From NCBI GenBank assembly GCA_947489325.1, contig CANLDA010000009.1, positions 93,463-157,462 on the forward strand: a stretch of DNA of 64,000 bases, read 5' to 3'. Shown here piece after piece: positions 44,000 to 53,776 of this stretch. Numbering within the stretch: the first letter of the stretch is position 1; each line of letters opens with the position of its first letter. The stretch is from an uncultured Paracoccaceae bacterium (GTDB lineage Bacteria > Pseudomonadota > Alphaproteobacteria > Rhodobacterales > Rhodobacteraceae). A program made the position numbers and the translations under genes. Under the pieces are notes generated by a model, which searched no databases, was not told the origin of the DNA, and worked only from the letters and a program-made list of their open reading frames with translations.

Positions 44000-44563
44000 A
44001 TGGCTGCTCTAAAAATCAAAAAAGGCTCCACGAGCCACTCTGCCTATAACCTGCGCCCGAATTTTTCGGATGTTCAAGAACGTCACACGCTGGCCGTTCT
44101 GGTGGACAACGAACCCGGTGTATTGGCGCGTGTGATCGGTTTGTTTGCCGGGCGTGGATACAACATCGAAAGCCTGACAGTGGCCGAGGTCGATCATACA
44201 GGCCATACCAGCCGCATCACCATTGTCACCACTGGCACACCGCAAGTGATTGAACAGATCAAGGCACAGTTGGGCCGTATCGTGCCTGTGCACGAAGTCC
44301 ATGACCTGACTGTCGAAGGCCCTTCGGTGGAACGTGAACTTTGCCTGTTTAAAGTGGCTGGTGAAGGTGACAAACGCCTCGAAGCCCTGCGTTTGGCCGA
44401 CATCTTTCGCGCCAGTGTGGTGGACACGACGCTGGACAGCTTTGTATTTGAACTGACCGGCGCGCCAGAGAAAATTGACGCCTTTGCCGAGCTCATGCGC
44501 CCGTTGGGATTGGTCGAAGTGGCCCGAACCGGGGTTGCCGCCCTGTCGCGCGGCGCTGAATAA
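44000..44563 (+). CDS. ilvN: acetolactate synthase small (regulatory) subunit
   Basis: IlvN/IlvH binds valine for feedback inhibition and activates IlvB. The 187-aa protein has an N-terminal ACT domain (LAVLVDNEPGVLARVIGLFAG, GYNIESLTVAEVD) and a second ACT-like domain, the long form of the subunit. GGAGAG precedes ATG 44000. A strong terminator ends the operon. Confidence 0.95.
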   Translation: MAALKIKKGSTSHSAYNLRPNFSDVQERHTLAVLVDNEPGVLARVIGLFAGRGYNIESLTVAEVDHTGHTSRITIVTTGTPQVIEQIKAQLGRIVPVHEVHDLTVEGPSVERELCLFKVAGEGDKRLEALRLADIFRASVVDTTLDSFVFELTGAPEKIDAFAELMRPLGLVEVARTGVAALSRGAE

Positions 44564-44570
44564 TCATTCA

Positions 44571-44598
44571 AAAGGGGCGCTTTATGCGCCCTTTTTTT
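44571..44598 (+). terminator. rho-independent terminator of ilvBN
   Basis: GGGCGC-TTTAT-GCGCCC followed by seven T (44592-44598), eight bases after the ilvN stop. Confidence 0.92.
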
Positions 44599-44910
44599 CT
44601 GCCCCTGTCTTTGTGACAAGCAACACGGTTGTGCTGTGCTTTCACTCTCAAATAGCGCGCACGCCACTCTCAAGCCCCTCAGTCACGGCTTTGTTACCGG
44701 TGTCCTAACACCCCATCGCACATCCAATGGCCTGAGCAATCACAGTTTTTTCTGACGTCGCCAAAAGGTCTGTTTCAAGAAGACCCATTAGGTGTCGACA
44801 GCAAAACGCTTTGATGCAAGACTGCACGGTAGTGTGTCTAATTAGCGCTTTTTTTCTCTGTTAGTGTTGCCGTGGTGTCGGCCTGCAAAACCAATACAAC
44901 GAGAAACCGC
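44599..44910. other. intergenic control region before the HTH gene
   Basis: No gene is seen. It contains the inverted repeat GGTGT-CCTA-ACACC (44699-44712) and the palindrome CTAATTAG near 44840, then a T-rich tract before the HTH gene. These may be operators; nothing decides it. Confidence 0.4.
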
Positions 44911-45726
44911 ATGATAGACCCCGAGATATCTCCTCGGACAAGAGTGTCCTCTGATGAATTGCGCCGCATGTTTGGTGCGAATTTGCGCAAACTTGCAAAA
45001 TCTTACTCATCAGTTTCCAGATTATGCCGTGACCTTGGCATTAATCGCACCCAGTTTAATCGGTATCTGGGGGGGGAGAGCTTTCCGCGCCCAGATGTGT
45101 TGAACCGGATATGTACATTTTTCGAGATAGACGCCCGCATCTTATTGGAGCCGCTGGAAAACATTCCACCAGCGCACAGCATTCTAGAGCACCCCTTTAT
45201 TTCCAATCATATTGGCGCAGGCGTGCGAAATCTGTCTCAAGAGATGTTGCCTGACGGGTTTTTCAAGTTCACACGCCGCAGCTTCGCTGAGCCACTGATG
45301 ATGACCACGGGGCTGATCTATGTGTTTCGCATCGACGGCGCCACATTTATGCGCGGATATGAATCCAAGGCCGCTATGCAGCGGCAAGGCCTGACACCCA
45401 AGGCCGCCGCACGCGAATTTCGTGGGATTGTGCTTTCTCAGAGCGACGGTGTTTGCGCCTTGGCCTCTCTTCGAAATGCCAAGGCCACCTCCTTTCATTA
45501 TCTGTCACGTGTCGCGTCTTTTCAAAATCCGTTGTGGGCGGGTTATGCTACGCGCGCCATGCGCGAGACCGAAGGCACATCGCGCGCAGCACGGATTGTC
45601 TATGAACATCTTGGCCAAGATACCCATTTGGTTCTGAAGGCTGCGCGCGCGGCTGGATATTGCACACCAAGCGACATCTCCCCCCATCATCAAAAATTTT
45701 TTCAGCTGGATCGCACGCCTTCCTAG
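44911..45726 (+). CDS. XRE-type HTH transcriptional regulator with C-terminal sensor domain
   Basis: The 271-aa protein has an N-terminal helix-turn-helix (about residues 20-70; VSRLCRDLGINRTQFNRYL is the HTH), then a long C-terminal domain (about 90-265) without protease, PAS or cupin signature that I can name. It lies 134 bases before the Rieske oxygenase gene on the same strand and may control it, but in a 'regulator first' order with its own promoter between them. ATG 44911 is preferred to GTG 44872, which has no ribosome binding site. Confidence 0.8.
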   Translation: MIDPEISPRTRVSSDELRRMFGANLRKLAKSYSSVSRLCRDLGINRTQFNRYLGGESFPRPDVLNRICTFFEIDARILLEPLENIPPAHSILEHPFISNHIGAGVRNLSQEMLPDGFFKFTRRSFAEPLMMTTGLIYVFRIDGATFMRGYESKAAMQRQGLTPKAAAREFRGIVLSQSDGVCALASLRNAKATSFHYLSRVASFQNPLWAGYATRAMRETEGTSRAARIVYEHLGQDTHLVLKAARAAGYCTPSDISPHHQKFFQLDRTPS

Positions 45727-45860
45727 CAGTAAATACTCCTCGACACATATGTCAGTTTAATGTCCGCACATGTCGCGCTTGTTCAAACAAAGTCGCAGAC
45801 AGGCATTTTTTGTGTTTCGGATTATGTATCAAAGAGCATCACTTGAGTTAGGAGTCTTTG

Positions 45861-47033
45861 ATGGATCAGAACATGCCCGACCTGAGCGCCGTGCGCCGCC
45901 CTGTTGAAACAGCGCAAGGTTTGTCAAACAGTCACTACATCGACCCCACCTTCTTTGAAGAAGAGAAAAAGGCTGTTTTGTTCGCAAACTGGTCTGGGCT
46001 GGCGGTTGCTGCTGATGTTCCCGAGGCAGGTGATGCGGTTCCGATTAATTTTCTTGGCATGCCTTTGTTGCTGATCCGCGACAAGGATGGCGATGTGCGG
46101 GTGTTTTATAACACCTGTCGTCACCGCGGCATGATTTTGGTCGAAGAACCCCGCAAGATCGAAGGCGCAATCCGCTGCCCCTATCACTCCTGGTGCTATT
46201 CCACCAAGGGCAAGTTGGTCACCACCCCTCATGTTGGCGGCCCCGGCCAGAACACACATGACGCCATTGATCGCAATGATCTGGGACTGGCTGAAGTACG
46301 CAGTCACATCTGGCGTGATGTCGTATTTATCAATATTTCCGGCAATGCCCCTGCCTTTGAAGAGGTACACGCAGATCTTTTGAAGCGTTGGGAAGAACAT
46401 GAGCATCCGCATTATCACGGTGGCGCTGACAGCAAATTTCAGCTGCCCGTGAAAACCAACTGGAAGCTCGCGGTCGAAAACTATTGCGAGAGCTATCACT
46501 TGCCGTGGATTCACCCCGGTTTGAACAGCTATTCTCGTCTGGAAGATCACTATAACATCACCGAATTGGGTAAATACTCCGGTCAGGGCACCTTGGTTTA
46601 TCGCCAGCTTAAGGACGACGCAGGCAACACCTTCCCTGATTATCCCGACCTGTCCTCCAAATGGGATGAAGGGGCGGAGTATATCGTGGTCTACCCCAAT
46701 GTCTTGCTTGGTGCACAGCGTGACCATTCCTTTGCCATTGTGCTGGAACCCACTGCGATGGATCACACAATCGAGCATGTGCATCTGTATTATGCGCAAG
46801 CAGAAACCAGCGTTGAATTGCGCGAAAAGAACACACAACAGTGGCGCGAAGTCTTTGAAGAAGATGTTTTTGTGGTCGAGGGCATGCAACGTGGTCGCCA
46901 CGCGATGGGCTTTGATGGCGGGCGCTTTTCGCCTGCGATGGACGGCCCGACGCATTGCTTCCATGACTGGGTAGCAGGTCGGATCGAGACCCACCGTGCC
47001 GCCAACGACGCCGCTGGCAAGGCTGCTGAATGA
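45861..47033 (+). CDS. Rieske non-heme iron oxygenase, alpha subunit
   Basis: The 390-aa protein has a Rieske [2Fe-2S] domain with Cys86-x-His88 and Cys106-x2-His109 (CRHRG...CPYHSWCY) and a catalytic domain with the mononuclear iron His pair in YCESYHLPWIHPG. It resembles ring-hydroxylating and N-demethylating oxygenases (GbcA, CntA, choline monooxygenase groups) rather than classical dioxygenases; the substrate is open. Such enzymes need a flavin/ferredoxin reductase, which is not next to it. TTAGGAG precedes ATG 45861. Its stop overlaps a 70-aa gene (ATGA). Confidence 0.88.
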   Translation: MDQNMPDLSAVRRPVETAQGLSNSHYIDPTFFEEEKKAVLFANWSGLAVAADVPEAGDAVPINFLGMPLLLIRDKDGDVRVFYNTCRHRGMILVEEPRKIEGAIRCPYHSWCYSTKGKLVTTPHVGGPGQNTHDAIDRNDLGLAEVRSHIWRDVVFINISGNAPAFEEVHADLLKRWEEHEHPHYHGGADSKFQLPVKTNWKLAVENYCESYHLPWIHPGLNSYSRLEDHYNITELGKYSGQGTLVYRQLKDDAGNTFPDYPDLSSKWDEGAEYIVVYPNVLLGAQRDHSFAIVLEPTAMDHTIEHVHLYYAQAETSVELREKNTQQWREVFEEDVFVVEGMQRGRHAMGFDGGRFSPAMDGPTHCFHDWVAGRIETHRAANDAAGKAAE

Positions 47034-47242
47034 GTGACTTGGATCAACGCCTTTTGGACGCACATGCAGCGCATGATCAAAAGGCGTTGATTGACCTTTA
47101 CCAAGATGCCGCTGAGCAAGCCAAGGATATAGAAGCAGTCGGGTTTTACCTGACTCATGCCTATGTTTTTGCGCTAGAGCTTGGCCACCCTGCCGCGCCC
47201 CAATTGCACGCGCGGCTGAAAGACATGAACCGCGAGGAATAG
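47030..47242 (+). CDS. 70-aa helical partner of the Rieske oxygenase, unknown function
   Basis: The gene starts inside the oxygenase stop (ATGA) and ends just before a terminator, so it belongs to the same operon. The product is helical, TPR-like in pattern (ALIDLYQDAAEQAKDIEAVGFYLTHAYVFALELG), with no Cys or cofactor motif. From memory it recurs after this oxygenase in roseobacters. It is too small to be a ferredoxin or reductase and may help assembly or binding of one. The last statement is inference. Confidence 0.75.
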   Translation: MSDLDQRLLDAHAAHDQKALIDLYQDAAEQAKDIEAVGFYLTHAYVFALELGHPAAPQLHARLKDMNREE

Positions 47243-47262
47243 GGCCACGTTATGGCCCTTTT
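47241..47262 (+). terminator. rho-independent terminator after the Rieske operon
   Basis: AGGGCCA-CGTTA-TGGCCCT followed by TTTT. It overlaps the stop codon (TAG 47240-47242). Confidence 0.85.
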
Positions 47263-47275
47263 CCATTTGATTTGG

Positions 47276-48046
47276 CTAGGCCTGTCGCAGCAATGAATAC
47301 AACCGCCATGTGGAATGCCCGAGCAAAGGCAGCACCAGAAATAATCCTAGAAAACCCGGAATAAGCGCCAGGAACGTCGTGCCTGCGATAAAGGCTGCCC
47401 ACGCCAGCATAGGAATGGGATTGGCCAAAACGGTTTGAAATGAGGTGATCATCGCGGTGACGAAATCCACCTCTCGATCCAACAAAAGCGGCAAAGAAAT
47501 CACCGTGGACATGTATAGGATCAGGGCAAACACCGCCCCAACGCCCGTGCCAACCAGCAACATCATGATGCCATTCGCCGTGGTGTAGACTTCATAGGAG
47601 GTGGACACATTGGTCATCGTCGACAAGCCCAGAAACAGAGCAAAAATCATATGCGCCAGAAAGAACCAAAACAGAAAAATGATGATGATCACAGCGCAGA
47701 TTGACGGCAGCTGACGACGGCTTTGACGACAGATCACCCCATAGACGGATCGACCATCCATTGGCAGGCCTTGTTCAATACGATGCGATACTTCGTACAA
47801 GCCCACAGCAGCAAATGGTCCGATCAGAGGGAACCCAATAGCCGCAAACACCAACCAATATGTTTGTCCTGTCACCATTGTGATCCATACCATCAGCCAT
47901 CCGGCGGCGACATAAAACCCGGCGAAAATAAAGCCGTATCCGGGGCGCGCCTTCATATCTTGCCATCCCAATTGCAAGGCTTTGTGCAATACAGAAAAAT
48001 CAACTTTGCCAAGTTTGGGCACACCCATTTGTGGTGTTTGCTCCAT
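47276..48046 (-). CDS. DUF2189 family membrane protein
   Basis: The 256-aa protein has a short cytosolic N-terminus and five to six hydrophobic segments (e.g. [37 protein letters not shown]). DUF2189 proteins are common inner-membrane proteins in alphaproteobacteria; some reports place them near cytochrome oxidase genes, but here there is none. Convergent with the Rieske operon across the terminator. Function unknown. Confidence 0.85.
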   Translation of the reverse strand: MEQTPQMGVPKLGKVDFSVLHKALQLGWQDMKARPGYGFIFAGFYVAAGWLMVWITMVTGQTYWLVFAAIGFPLIGPFAAVGLYEVSHRIEQGLPMDGRSVYGVICRQSRRQLPSICAVIIIIFLFWFFLAHMIFALFLGLSTMTNVSTSYEVYTTANGIMMLLVGTGVGAVFALILYMSTVISLPLLLDREVDFVTAMITSFQTVLANPIPMLAWAAFIAGTTFLALIPGFLGLFLVLPLLGHSTWRLYSLLRQA

Positions 48047-48116
48047 ACATTCCTCCCAAAATGCAATTCATTTGAAAAGAGTGCAGCAAGTGAAGAGCTG
48101 TTTCAAGCGTTGCGCG

Positions 48117-48148
48117 CGCTCATCAGTCCCTTATGGTCCTTCTTCGCT
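48117..48148 (+). repeat. half copy of the 58413 palindromic element
   Basis: CGCTCATCAGTCCCTTATGG... to 48148 matches 58413-58444 at 30 of 32 bases, but the second arm of the palindrome is missing. It sits in the 160-base gap downstream of prfB (minus strand). Confidence 0.75.
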
Positions 48149-48206
48149 GTGCAGCACGGAGCAAAGAGCGCAAAGCGTCGTGTTCTTTCAGCGCCCCAAA
48201 TAGGGA

Positions 48207-49334
48207 TTAGTCTTCGGCTTGGGCCTCAGAGCGGCTTTTGCCTGCGACATCCATCGCCAGAGTTGCAGCCATGAACCCATCAAGATCACCGTCCAACACA
48301 CCTTTGGTGTCGGATGTTTCATGGCTTGTGCGCAGGTCTTTGACCATCTGATAGGGTTGCAGCACGTACGAGCGGATTTGGTTGCCCCATCCTGCATCAC
48401 CCTTGGCCTCGTGGGCCTCGTTGATGGCAGCGTTGCGGCGGTCCAGTTCCTGCTGGTAGAGCCGCGATTTCAAAGCCTTCATGGCAATGTCGCGGTTCTG
48501 GTGCTGGGATTTTTCCGAGCTGGTCACAACAATGCCTGTCGGCATGTGGGTGATCCGTACAGCCGAATCCGTGGTGTTCACGTGCTGACCACCCGCCCCC
48601 GAAGAGCGATACGTATCAACGCGGATGTCGGCGGGGTTCACATCAACCTCGATATTGTCATCCACCACAGGGTACACCCAAACAGAGCTGAATGACGTAT
48701 GTCGTTTGGCTGCGCTGTCATAAGGCGAGATGCGCACAAGACGATGCACGCCGCTCTCGGATTTTAGCCAACCATATGCATTGTGACCAGTAATCTTATA
48801 GGCTGCGGATTTGATGCCCGCCTCTTCGCCCGCGCTCTCTGACTGTAATTCAACCTTATAGCCTTTTTTCTCGGCCCAACGCACATACATTCGCGCCAGC
48901 ATTGAGGCCCAGTCACAGCTTTCGGTGCCCCCTGCCCCGGAATTGATTTCCAGAAAAGTGTCGTTGCTGTCGGCCTCGCCATCCAAAAGCGCTTCAAGCT
49001 CTTTTTCAGCGGCTTTGACTTTCAGGGTTTTTAACGCGGCCTCGGCCTCATTTACGACCTCTTCGTCGTCTTCCATCTCACCCATTTCGATCAATTCGAT
49101 GTTATCACTTAGATCAGTTTCAATGGATTTGCAGGTCGCGATGGCATCCACAAGCGTTTGGCGTTCACGCATCAGTTTTTGCGCGTTGTCCGGGTCATTC
49201 CAAAGATCAGGATCTTCGACACGTGCGTTGAATTCCTCCAGCCGATAGCTGGCGGTATCCCAATCCAAACGCTGCCGCAACAAGTCCAGAGACTTTTCGA
49301 TTTCGGCCACGATATTCTGAATTTCGGCGCGCAT
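48207..49334 (-). CDS. prfB: peptide chain release factor 2
   Basis: RF2 ends translation at UAA and UGA. The 375-aa protein has the GGQ loop ([18 protein letters not shown]), identical over 18 residues to RF1 at 36.3-37.4 kb, and the SPF region ([18 protein letters not shown]) typical of RF2. The frame is continuous, without the UGA programmed frameshift found in most bacteria, so there is no autoregulation by that route. ATG 49334 is chosen over upstream codons. Gln methylation by PrmC is expected. Confidence 0.95.
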   Translation of the reverse strand: MRAEIQNIVAEIEKSLDLLRQRLDWDTASYRLEEFNARVEDPDLWNDPDNAQKLMRERQTLVDAIATCKSIETDLSDNIELIEMGEMEDDEEVVNEAEAALKTLKVKAAEKELEALLDGEADSNDTFLEINSGAGGTESCDWASMLARMYVRWAEKKGYKVELQSESAGEEAGIKSAAYKITGHNAYGWLKSESGVHRLVRISPYDSAAKRHTSFSSVWVYPVVDDNIEVDVNPADIRVDTYRSSGAGGQHVNTTDSAVRITHMPTGIVVTSSEKSQHQNRDIAMKALKSRLYQQELDRRNAAINEAHEAKGDAGWGNQIRSYVLQPYQMVKDLRTSHETSDTKGVLDGDLDGFMAATLAMDVAGKSRSEAQAED

Positions 49335-49409
49335 GGGATGTCCTTGCAATGATCACTTGGGTTTGGGTGATAAACCAGCAAACAAGGTAGAGCAAGCCGC
49401 GACAGCGGT

Positions 49410-49425
49410 CCATTGGGACCAATGG
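49410..49425. promoter_or_regulatory. perfect 16-bp palindrome between prfB and the decarboxylase
   Basis: CCATTGG-GA-CCAATGG in the 220-base gap between divergent genes, 130 bases before ATG 49555. It is a plausible operator; no regulator gene is adjacent. Confidence 0.45.
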
Positions 49426-49554
49426 CACGCAACTGTTCAAAATACACCTCGTTGGCATATGTTCGGCACCAAGCCTTGGTGGAATTGGGTGAAATTTGAC
49501 TTGTAGCAGCACAGATTTCACTCTGTAGGTAGATAAACCGGAAGGGACGCCCGC

Positions 49555-51015
49555 ATGAGCAATCACGAAGAGAGCCTTGATCCCAACGACTGGACGTTGC
49601 CGCGGCAACTGGCACACCAGATGATTGACGACGCGATCACCCACATTTCCGAAGTGCGCAAGCGTCCAGTCTGGCAAGAGATGCCAGACACTGTTCGAGC
49701 GTTTTTTAAATCATCAGTACCAAGCGATCCAACGTCATTGGAAACTGTGTACGCCGAGCTGCGCGAAAATCTGTTTCCCTATTCCATGGGCAATATTCAT
49801 CCCCGGTTTTGGGGGTGGTATATGGGGTCCTCAAATTTCACCGGGGCCTTGGCGGATTTTCTGGCAGCAGTGGACGGATCCAACCTTGGGGGTGGCAACA
49901 CCGCGCCAGCCATGATCGACATTCAAGTGGTCGATTGGTTCAAAGAATTGATGGGGTTTCCCGAAGATGCCAGCGGCACCCTAACCAGCGGTGGCTCCAT
50001 GGCCAACATGGTGGCGCTGAATGTTGCACGTAATGCCCTTGCCGGTGTTGATGTGCGCGCCGAAGGCATCATGAGCATGCCACAGCCTTTGCGGTTTTAC
50101 GCCTCAAACCAGGTGCATAGTTGTCATCAAAAAGCATTGGAAACCATGGGGCATGGGGCAAAATCTTTAACTGAAATTTCATGCGATGATCATTTTCGCA
50201 TGGATATTTCCGCCTTGGAAAAGGCCATTGCTCAGGATCGTGCGAATGGCATCAAACCTGCCTGTGTAATTGGCACAGCCGGAACCACGAACACTGGTGC
50301 CATGGATGATTTGCGTGCCATTGCAGACATTTGCAAACGGGAAAACATGTGGTTTCATGTCGATGGCTGCATTGGTGCGTTTTTACGCCTTGCACCGGAA
50401 TATCAACATCTTGTTGATGGCATACATTTGGCCGACTCTGTCGCAATGGACCCACATAAATGGCTGCACACCCCGTTTGAAGCAGGCTGCGTTTTGGTGC
50501 GCGATGCACAGCGGCATTTCAACACATTCGAGATGCACGGGGATTATCTGCAAATGCAAAAACGCGGATTAATTGCGGGCAAATTCCTTGCGGATTTCGG
50601 GTTTGAATTAAGCCGCGGTTTTAAGGCCTTGAAAATCTGGATGTCGCTCAAGGAAAATGGGGTAGAGAAAATGGGGCGCCTGATTGCCCAGAACATTCAA
50701 CAGGCCCAGTATCTTGAGCAACAAGTCGCGTCAGATCCACGTCTGGAGCTGGTGGCACCCGTTGATTTGAATATCATTTGTTTTCGCTATGCCAATGGCA
50801 TCACAGACGAAACACAGCTGAAAGAGCTGAACACGGAAATCATGCTGCGCCTTCAGGAAACAGGCATGGCCGTGCCGTCTGACACGACATTGGCCCAAAA
50901 GCATTGCCTGCGCGTTGCGATAAACAATCACCGCACACAACGCCAGGATTTGGACTTATTTTTAGAGGAGGTCCTAAGGCTGGGAGCAAAAATAGAGGCC
51001 GAAACCGGCATCTAG
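49555..51015 (+). CDS. PLP-dependent group II amino acid decarboxylase
   Basis: The 486-aa protein belongs to the family of aromatic-L-amino-acid, glutamate and diaminobutyrate decarboxylases. Visible motifs are VIGTAGTTNTGAMDD, FHVDGCIGAF (Asp binding the PLP ring N) and DSVAMDPHKWLHTPFE with the PLP Lys in HKW. The substrate cannot be told from sequence. GGAAGGGACG precedes ATG 49555. It is divergent from prfB and ends nine bases before the end of the convergent mrcA gene. Confidence 0.92.
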   Translation: MSNHEESLDPNDWTLPRQLAHQMIDDAITHISEVRKRPVWQEMPDTVRAFFKSSVPSDPTSLETVYAELRENLFPYSMGNIHPRFWGWYMGSSNFTGALADFLAAVDGSNLGGGNTAPAMIDIQVVDWFKELMGFPEDASGTLTSGGSMANMVALNVARNALAGVDVRAEGIMSMPQPLRFYASNQVHSCHQKALETMGHGAKSLTEISCDDHFRMDISALEKAIAQDRANGIKPACVIGTAGTTNTGAMDDLRAIADICKRENMWFHVDGCIGAFLRLAPEYQHLVDGIHLADSVAMDPHKWLHTPFEAGCVLVRDAQRHFNTFEMHGDYLQMQKRGLIAGKFLADFGFELSRGFKALKIWMSLKENGVEKMGRLIAQNIQQAQYLEQQVASDPRLELVAPVDLNIICFRYANGITDETQLKELNTEIMLRLQETGMAVPSDTTLAQKHCLRVAINNHRTQRQDLDLFLEEVLRLGAKIEAETGI

Positions 51016-51024
51016 ATTCGGTTC

Positions 51025-53577
51025 TTAATACAAACCACCAGAACTAATTGTACCAAAGGTTGCCTTGGGACCGACCACAGCCTTTTCACCAGTAGAGGTG
51101 GTCACCTGACGTGCGCCATAACTTTCCACCTCATCGACCAACAGCAAATCCTGCCCCATGGCAAAACCACCGTCGTATGCAATGCCAAAGATCGGCTCTT
51201 CTCCATCTCGGAAGTATTCAGCCACGACATATTCACCGCTGGCACCATCATTCAGGCGCGCGCCGGTAAAGCGGTCAATTTTGATGAAATGGCCACCGGA
51301 GGGCACACGAAACTTGCCTGCGCCGTATTTCTCAATCGCCTCTTTCATAAACTCTTGGAATACCGGCCCACACGTGTTGCCGCCATAGGTGCCACGCCCC
51401 AATGGGCGCGGACGGTCGTGGCCGATGTAACATCCTGCCACCATCGTGTTGGTAAAGCCCACAAACCAGACATCCTTGGCCTCGTTGGTGGTGCCGGTTT
51501 TACCCGCTACAGGCACTGGCAGGTTAATGGCGGAGCTTGCGGTGCCGCGATCGACAACGCCGCGCATCATAGACGTCAGTTGATAAGCCGTGATCGCATC
51601 CATCACTCGTTCCCGGTTGGTCACGATACGCGGGCCGCGCGTGGTGGGAATATCCGTGCGCGTGCATTCGTCACAACTGCGCTGATCGTGACGATAAATC
51701 GTGCGGCCATATCGATCCTGCACACGGTCCACCAATGTGGGCTCTACGCGTTCACCCCCATTGGCGAACATCGCATAGGCCGCCACCATGTTATACAACG
51801 TGGTTTCCTCTGACCCCAACGAGTTGGCAAGGAAATGCCCCATATTGTCATAAACACCAAAACGTTCGGCATAATCGGCAACGGTTTGCATACCAACCTC
51901 TTGCGCCAAACGAATGGTCATTAGGTTTCGCGAACGTTCAATGCCTGTTCGCAGCGGCGTGGGGCCATAAAATTCATTGGACGAATTACGCGGACGCCAC
52001 AGTCCTTGAGGCGTGTCGATCTCAATCGGGGCATCAATCACAATGGTTGCAGGGGTATATCCGCTGTCCAGCGCCGAGGCATAGACAAAGGGTTTAAAGC
52101 TAGAGCCCGGCTGACGCTTGGCCTGAGTGGCGCGGTTGAACACCGAATGCTGATAGGAAAACCCCCCCTGCATGGCGATCACACGACCGTTGTTCACATC
52201 CATCGCCATGAACCCGCCCTGCACCTCTGGCACTTGGCGAAGGGTCCAACGTACGAATTCACCTGTGTCGTCATTGGTCAACGCGCGTACCAACACTACG
52301 TCGCCCTGTTCCAGCAGATCACCGGCAACTCGTGCCTTGCGGCCCAACCCATCCTCTAACTGTTTGCGTGCCCAAGTCACGTCCTTGGCAGAGACGAAAT
52401 GTCCGGCGGCATCGTTGGGCACGTCCTCAATGCCGATCCGTGCAGATTTAGCCCCAACCTCCAACACGACAGCAGGATACCATTGGCCATCAAGCATAAC
52501 ATCGCGCGGCACCTCGACCTCAGCCAGGGCTGCGCGCCAAGCGGCCTCTTCGCCCAACACATCAGGCGACAGCGCCTTGCCTGTTCCACGCCAAACCCCA
52601 CGCGAACGGTCGTATTTTTCCAACGCACGACGCAAAGCACGCGCAGCAATTTCCTGCATCTCAGGATCGACCGTCGCACGTACAGTCATCCCACCAGAAA
52701 AGAACTCGTCTTCCCCGAAATCATCACTTAACTGACGGCGAATTTCATCGGTGAAATAATCCCGAGGGGGCAGTTCGGCGCGATGGCTTTCGAAATCACC
52801 GTTCTGAACTGAACGTAAATCCTTGACCACCTCGGTCTCGTAAAGCACTGGCGCGAGGTATCCGTTTTCCATCATCTCCTTAAGCACAAAATTGCGCCGC
52901 TCCAGCAGGCGCTCTTTGCCGCGAACAGGATGAAACTTACCTGGTGCTTTGGGCATAGATGCCAGAATTGCAGCCTCATGCGGTTCAAGCTCGATCAGGG
53001 ATTTATTGAAATAGGTTTGCGCGGCCGCCGCCACACCATAGGAATTCTGCCCAAGGAAAATCTCGTTCAGGTACAGCTCCAGAATGCTGTCTTTATCCAG
53101 AGTTTCTTCCAAACGTGTCGCAAGGATGATTTCTTTAACTTTGCGTTCCATGCGCCGATCACCTGACAGCAGGAAATTCTTCATCACCTGCTGCGTGATC
53201 GTCGATGCACCGCGCACATTTTGTCCGCGGGATCGTATGCCTTCAAAAATCGCTGCCAGAATACCACGGGCGTCGTACCCATTGTGGCTGTAGAAATTCT
53301 TGTCCTCGGCCGAAATAAACGCCTGCTTGACCATATCCGGGATTTCTTCGGCAGGCACAAACAGGCGGCGCTCTTTGGCGAACTCATCAATGATGCGACC
53401 CTCGCGGGAATAAATCCGGCTGATGGTCGGTGGCTTGTACTGTGCCAACGATTCATGGCTGGGCAGATCGCGCCCATAGATAAACAGCACCGCCCCAATG
53501 GACAGAAACAACACCAACAGCCCCATCGTCACCATGGTGAAGATCGATCCGAAGAAAGAAAGAATAAGTCTCAGCAC
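51025..53577 (-). CDS. mrcA: penicillin-binding protein 1A
   Basis: A bifunctional peptidoglycan synthase. The 850-aa protein has an N-terminal membrane anchor (about residues 7-33), the glycosyltransferase GT51 domain (AEDKNFYSHNGYD, RGASTITQQVMKNFLL, about 60-230), an OB-like insert, and the transpeptidase domain with SxxK (PGSSFKP), SxN and KTG (AGKTGTTNEAKD). Length fits alphaproteobacterial PBP1a. An amidase gene lies directly upstream on the same strand, 199 bases away, so wall synthesis and turnover genes cluster here. Confidence 0.95.
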   Translation of the reverse strand: MLRLILSFFGSIFTMVTMGLLVLFLSIGAVLFIYGRDLPSHESLAQYKPPTISRIYSREGRIIDEFAKERRLFVPAEEIPDMVKQAFISAEDKNFYSHNGYDARGILAAIFEGIRSRGQNVRGASTITQQVMKNFLLSGDRRMERKVKEIILATRLEETLDKDSILELYLNEIFLGQNSYGVAAAAQTYFNKSLIELEPHEAAILASMPKAPGKFHPVRGKERLLERRNFVLKEMMENGYLAPVLYETEVVKDLRSVQNGDFESHRAELPPRDYFTDEIRRQLSDDFGEDEFFSGGMTVRATVDPEMQEIAARALRRALEKYDRSRGVWRGTGKALSPDVLGEEAAWRAALAEVEVPRDVMLDGQWYPAVVLEVGAKSARIGIEDVPNDAAGHFVSAKDVTWARKQLEDGLGRKARVAGDLLEQGDVVLVRALTNDDTGEFVRWTLRQVPEVQGGFMAMDVNNGRVIAMQGGFSYQHSVFNRATQAKRQPGSSFKPFVYASALDSGYTPATIVIDAPIEIDTPQGLWRPRNSSNEFYGPTPLRTGIERSRNLMTIRLAQEVGMQTVADYAERFGVYDNMGHFLANSLGSEETTLYNMVAAYAMFANGGERVEPTLVDRVQDRYGRTIYRHDQRSCDECTRTDIPTTRGPRIVTNRERVMDAITAYQLTSMMRGVVDRGTASSAINLPVPVAGKTGTTNEAKDVWFVGFTNTMVAGCYIGHDRPRPLGRGTYGGNTCGPVFQEFMKEAIEKYGAGKFRVPSGGHFIKIDRFTGARLNDGASGEYVVAEYFRDGEEPIFGIAYDGGFAMGQDLLLVDEVESYGARQVTTSTGEKAVVGPKATFGTISSGGLY

Positions 53578-53776
53578 GGATGCCCCCGCCTTTTACCACT
53601 TACCGTCTATAGCCGCCCCATCGCGTGGGGTCAAAACACATCCTGTCATATCCACAAAACCCGCAGGAAGCTGCCTGCACCTACGGCGCCTCAAGCACCC
53701 ACCCGAGCAAAGATTTCGCATGAAATCTGTGCGAGAGATCAAGCGCGCGCATCTGCGCGCCCCTTTGGATCAGGTT
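53578..53776. other. 199-base gap before mrcA with hairpins
   Basis: Two inverted repeats lie between 53705 and 53760: AGATTTC-GCAT-GAAATCT and GCGCGC-ATCT-GCGCGC. They may end amidase transcripts. The rest probably holds the mrcA promoter. Confidence 0.4.

Noticed and set aside
45924..47063. Open frame of 379 codons on the minus strand opposite the Rieske oxygenase
   Set aside because: Shadow of a clear enzyme gene with proper motifs; the antisense translation has no family pattern.
48207..49334. Programmed frameshift in prfB
   Set aside because: The reading frame is continuous from the start through the whole protein with no in-frame UGA near codon 25.
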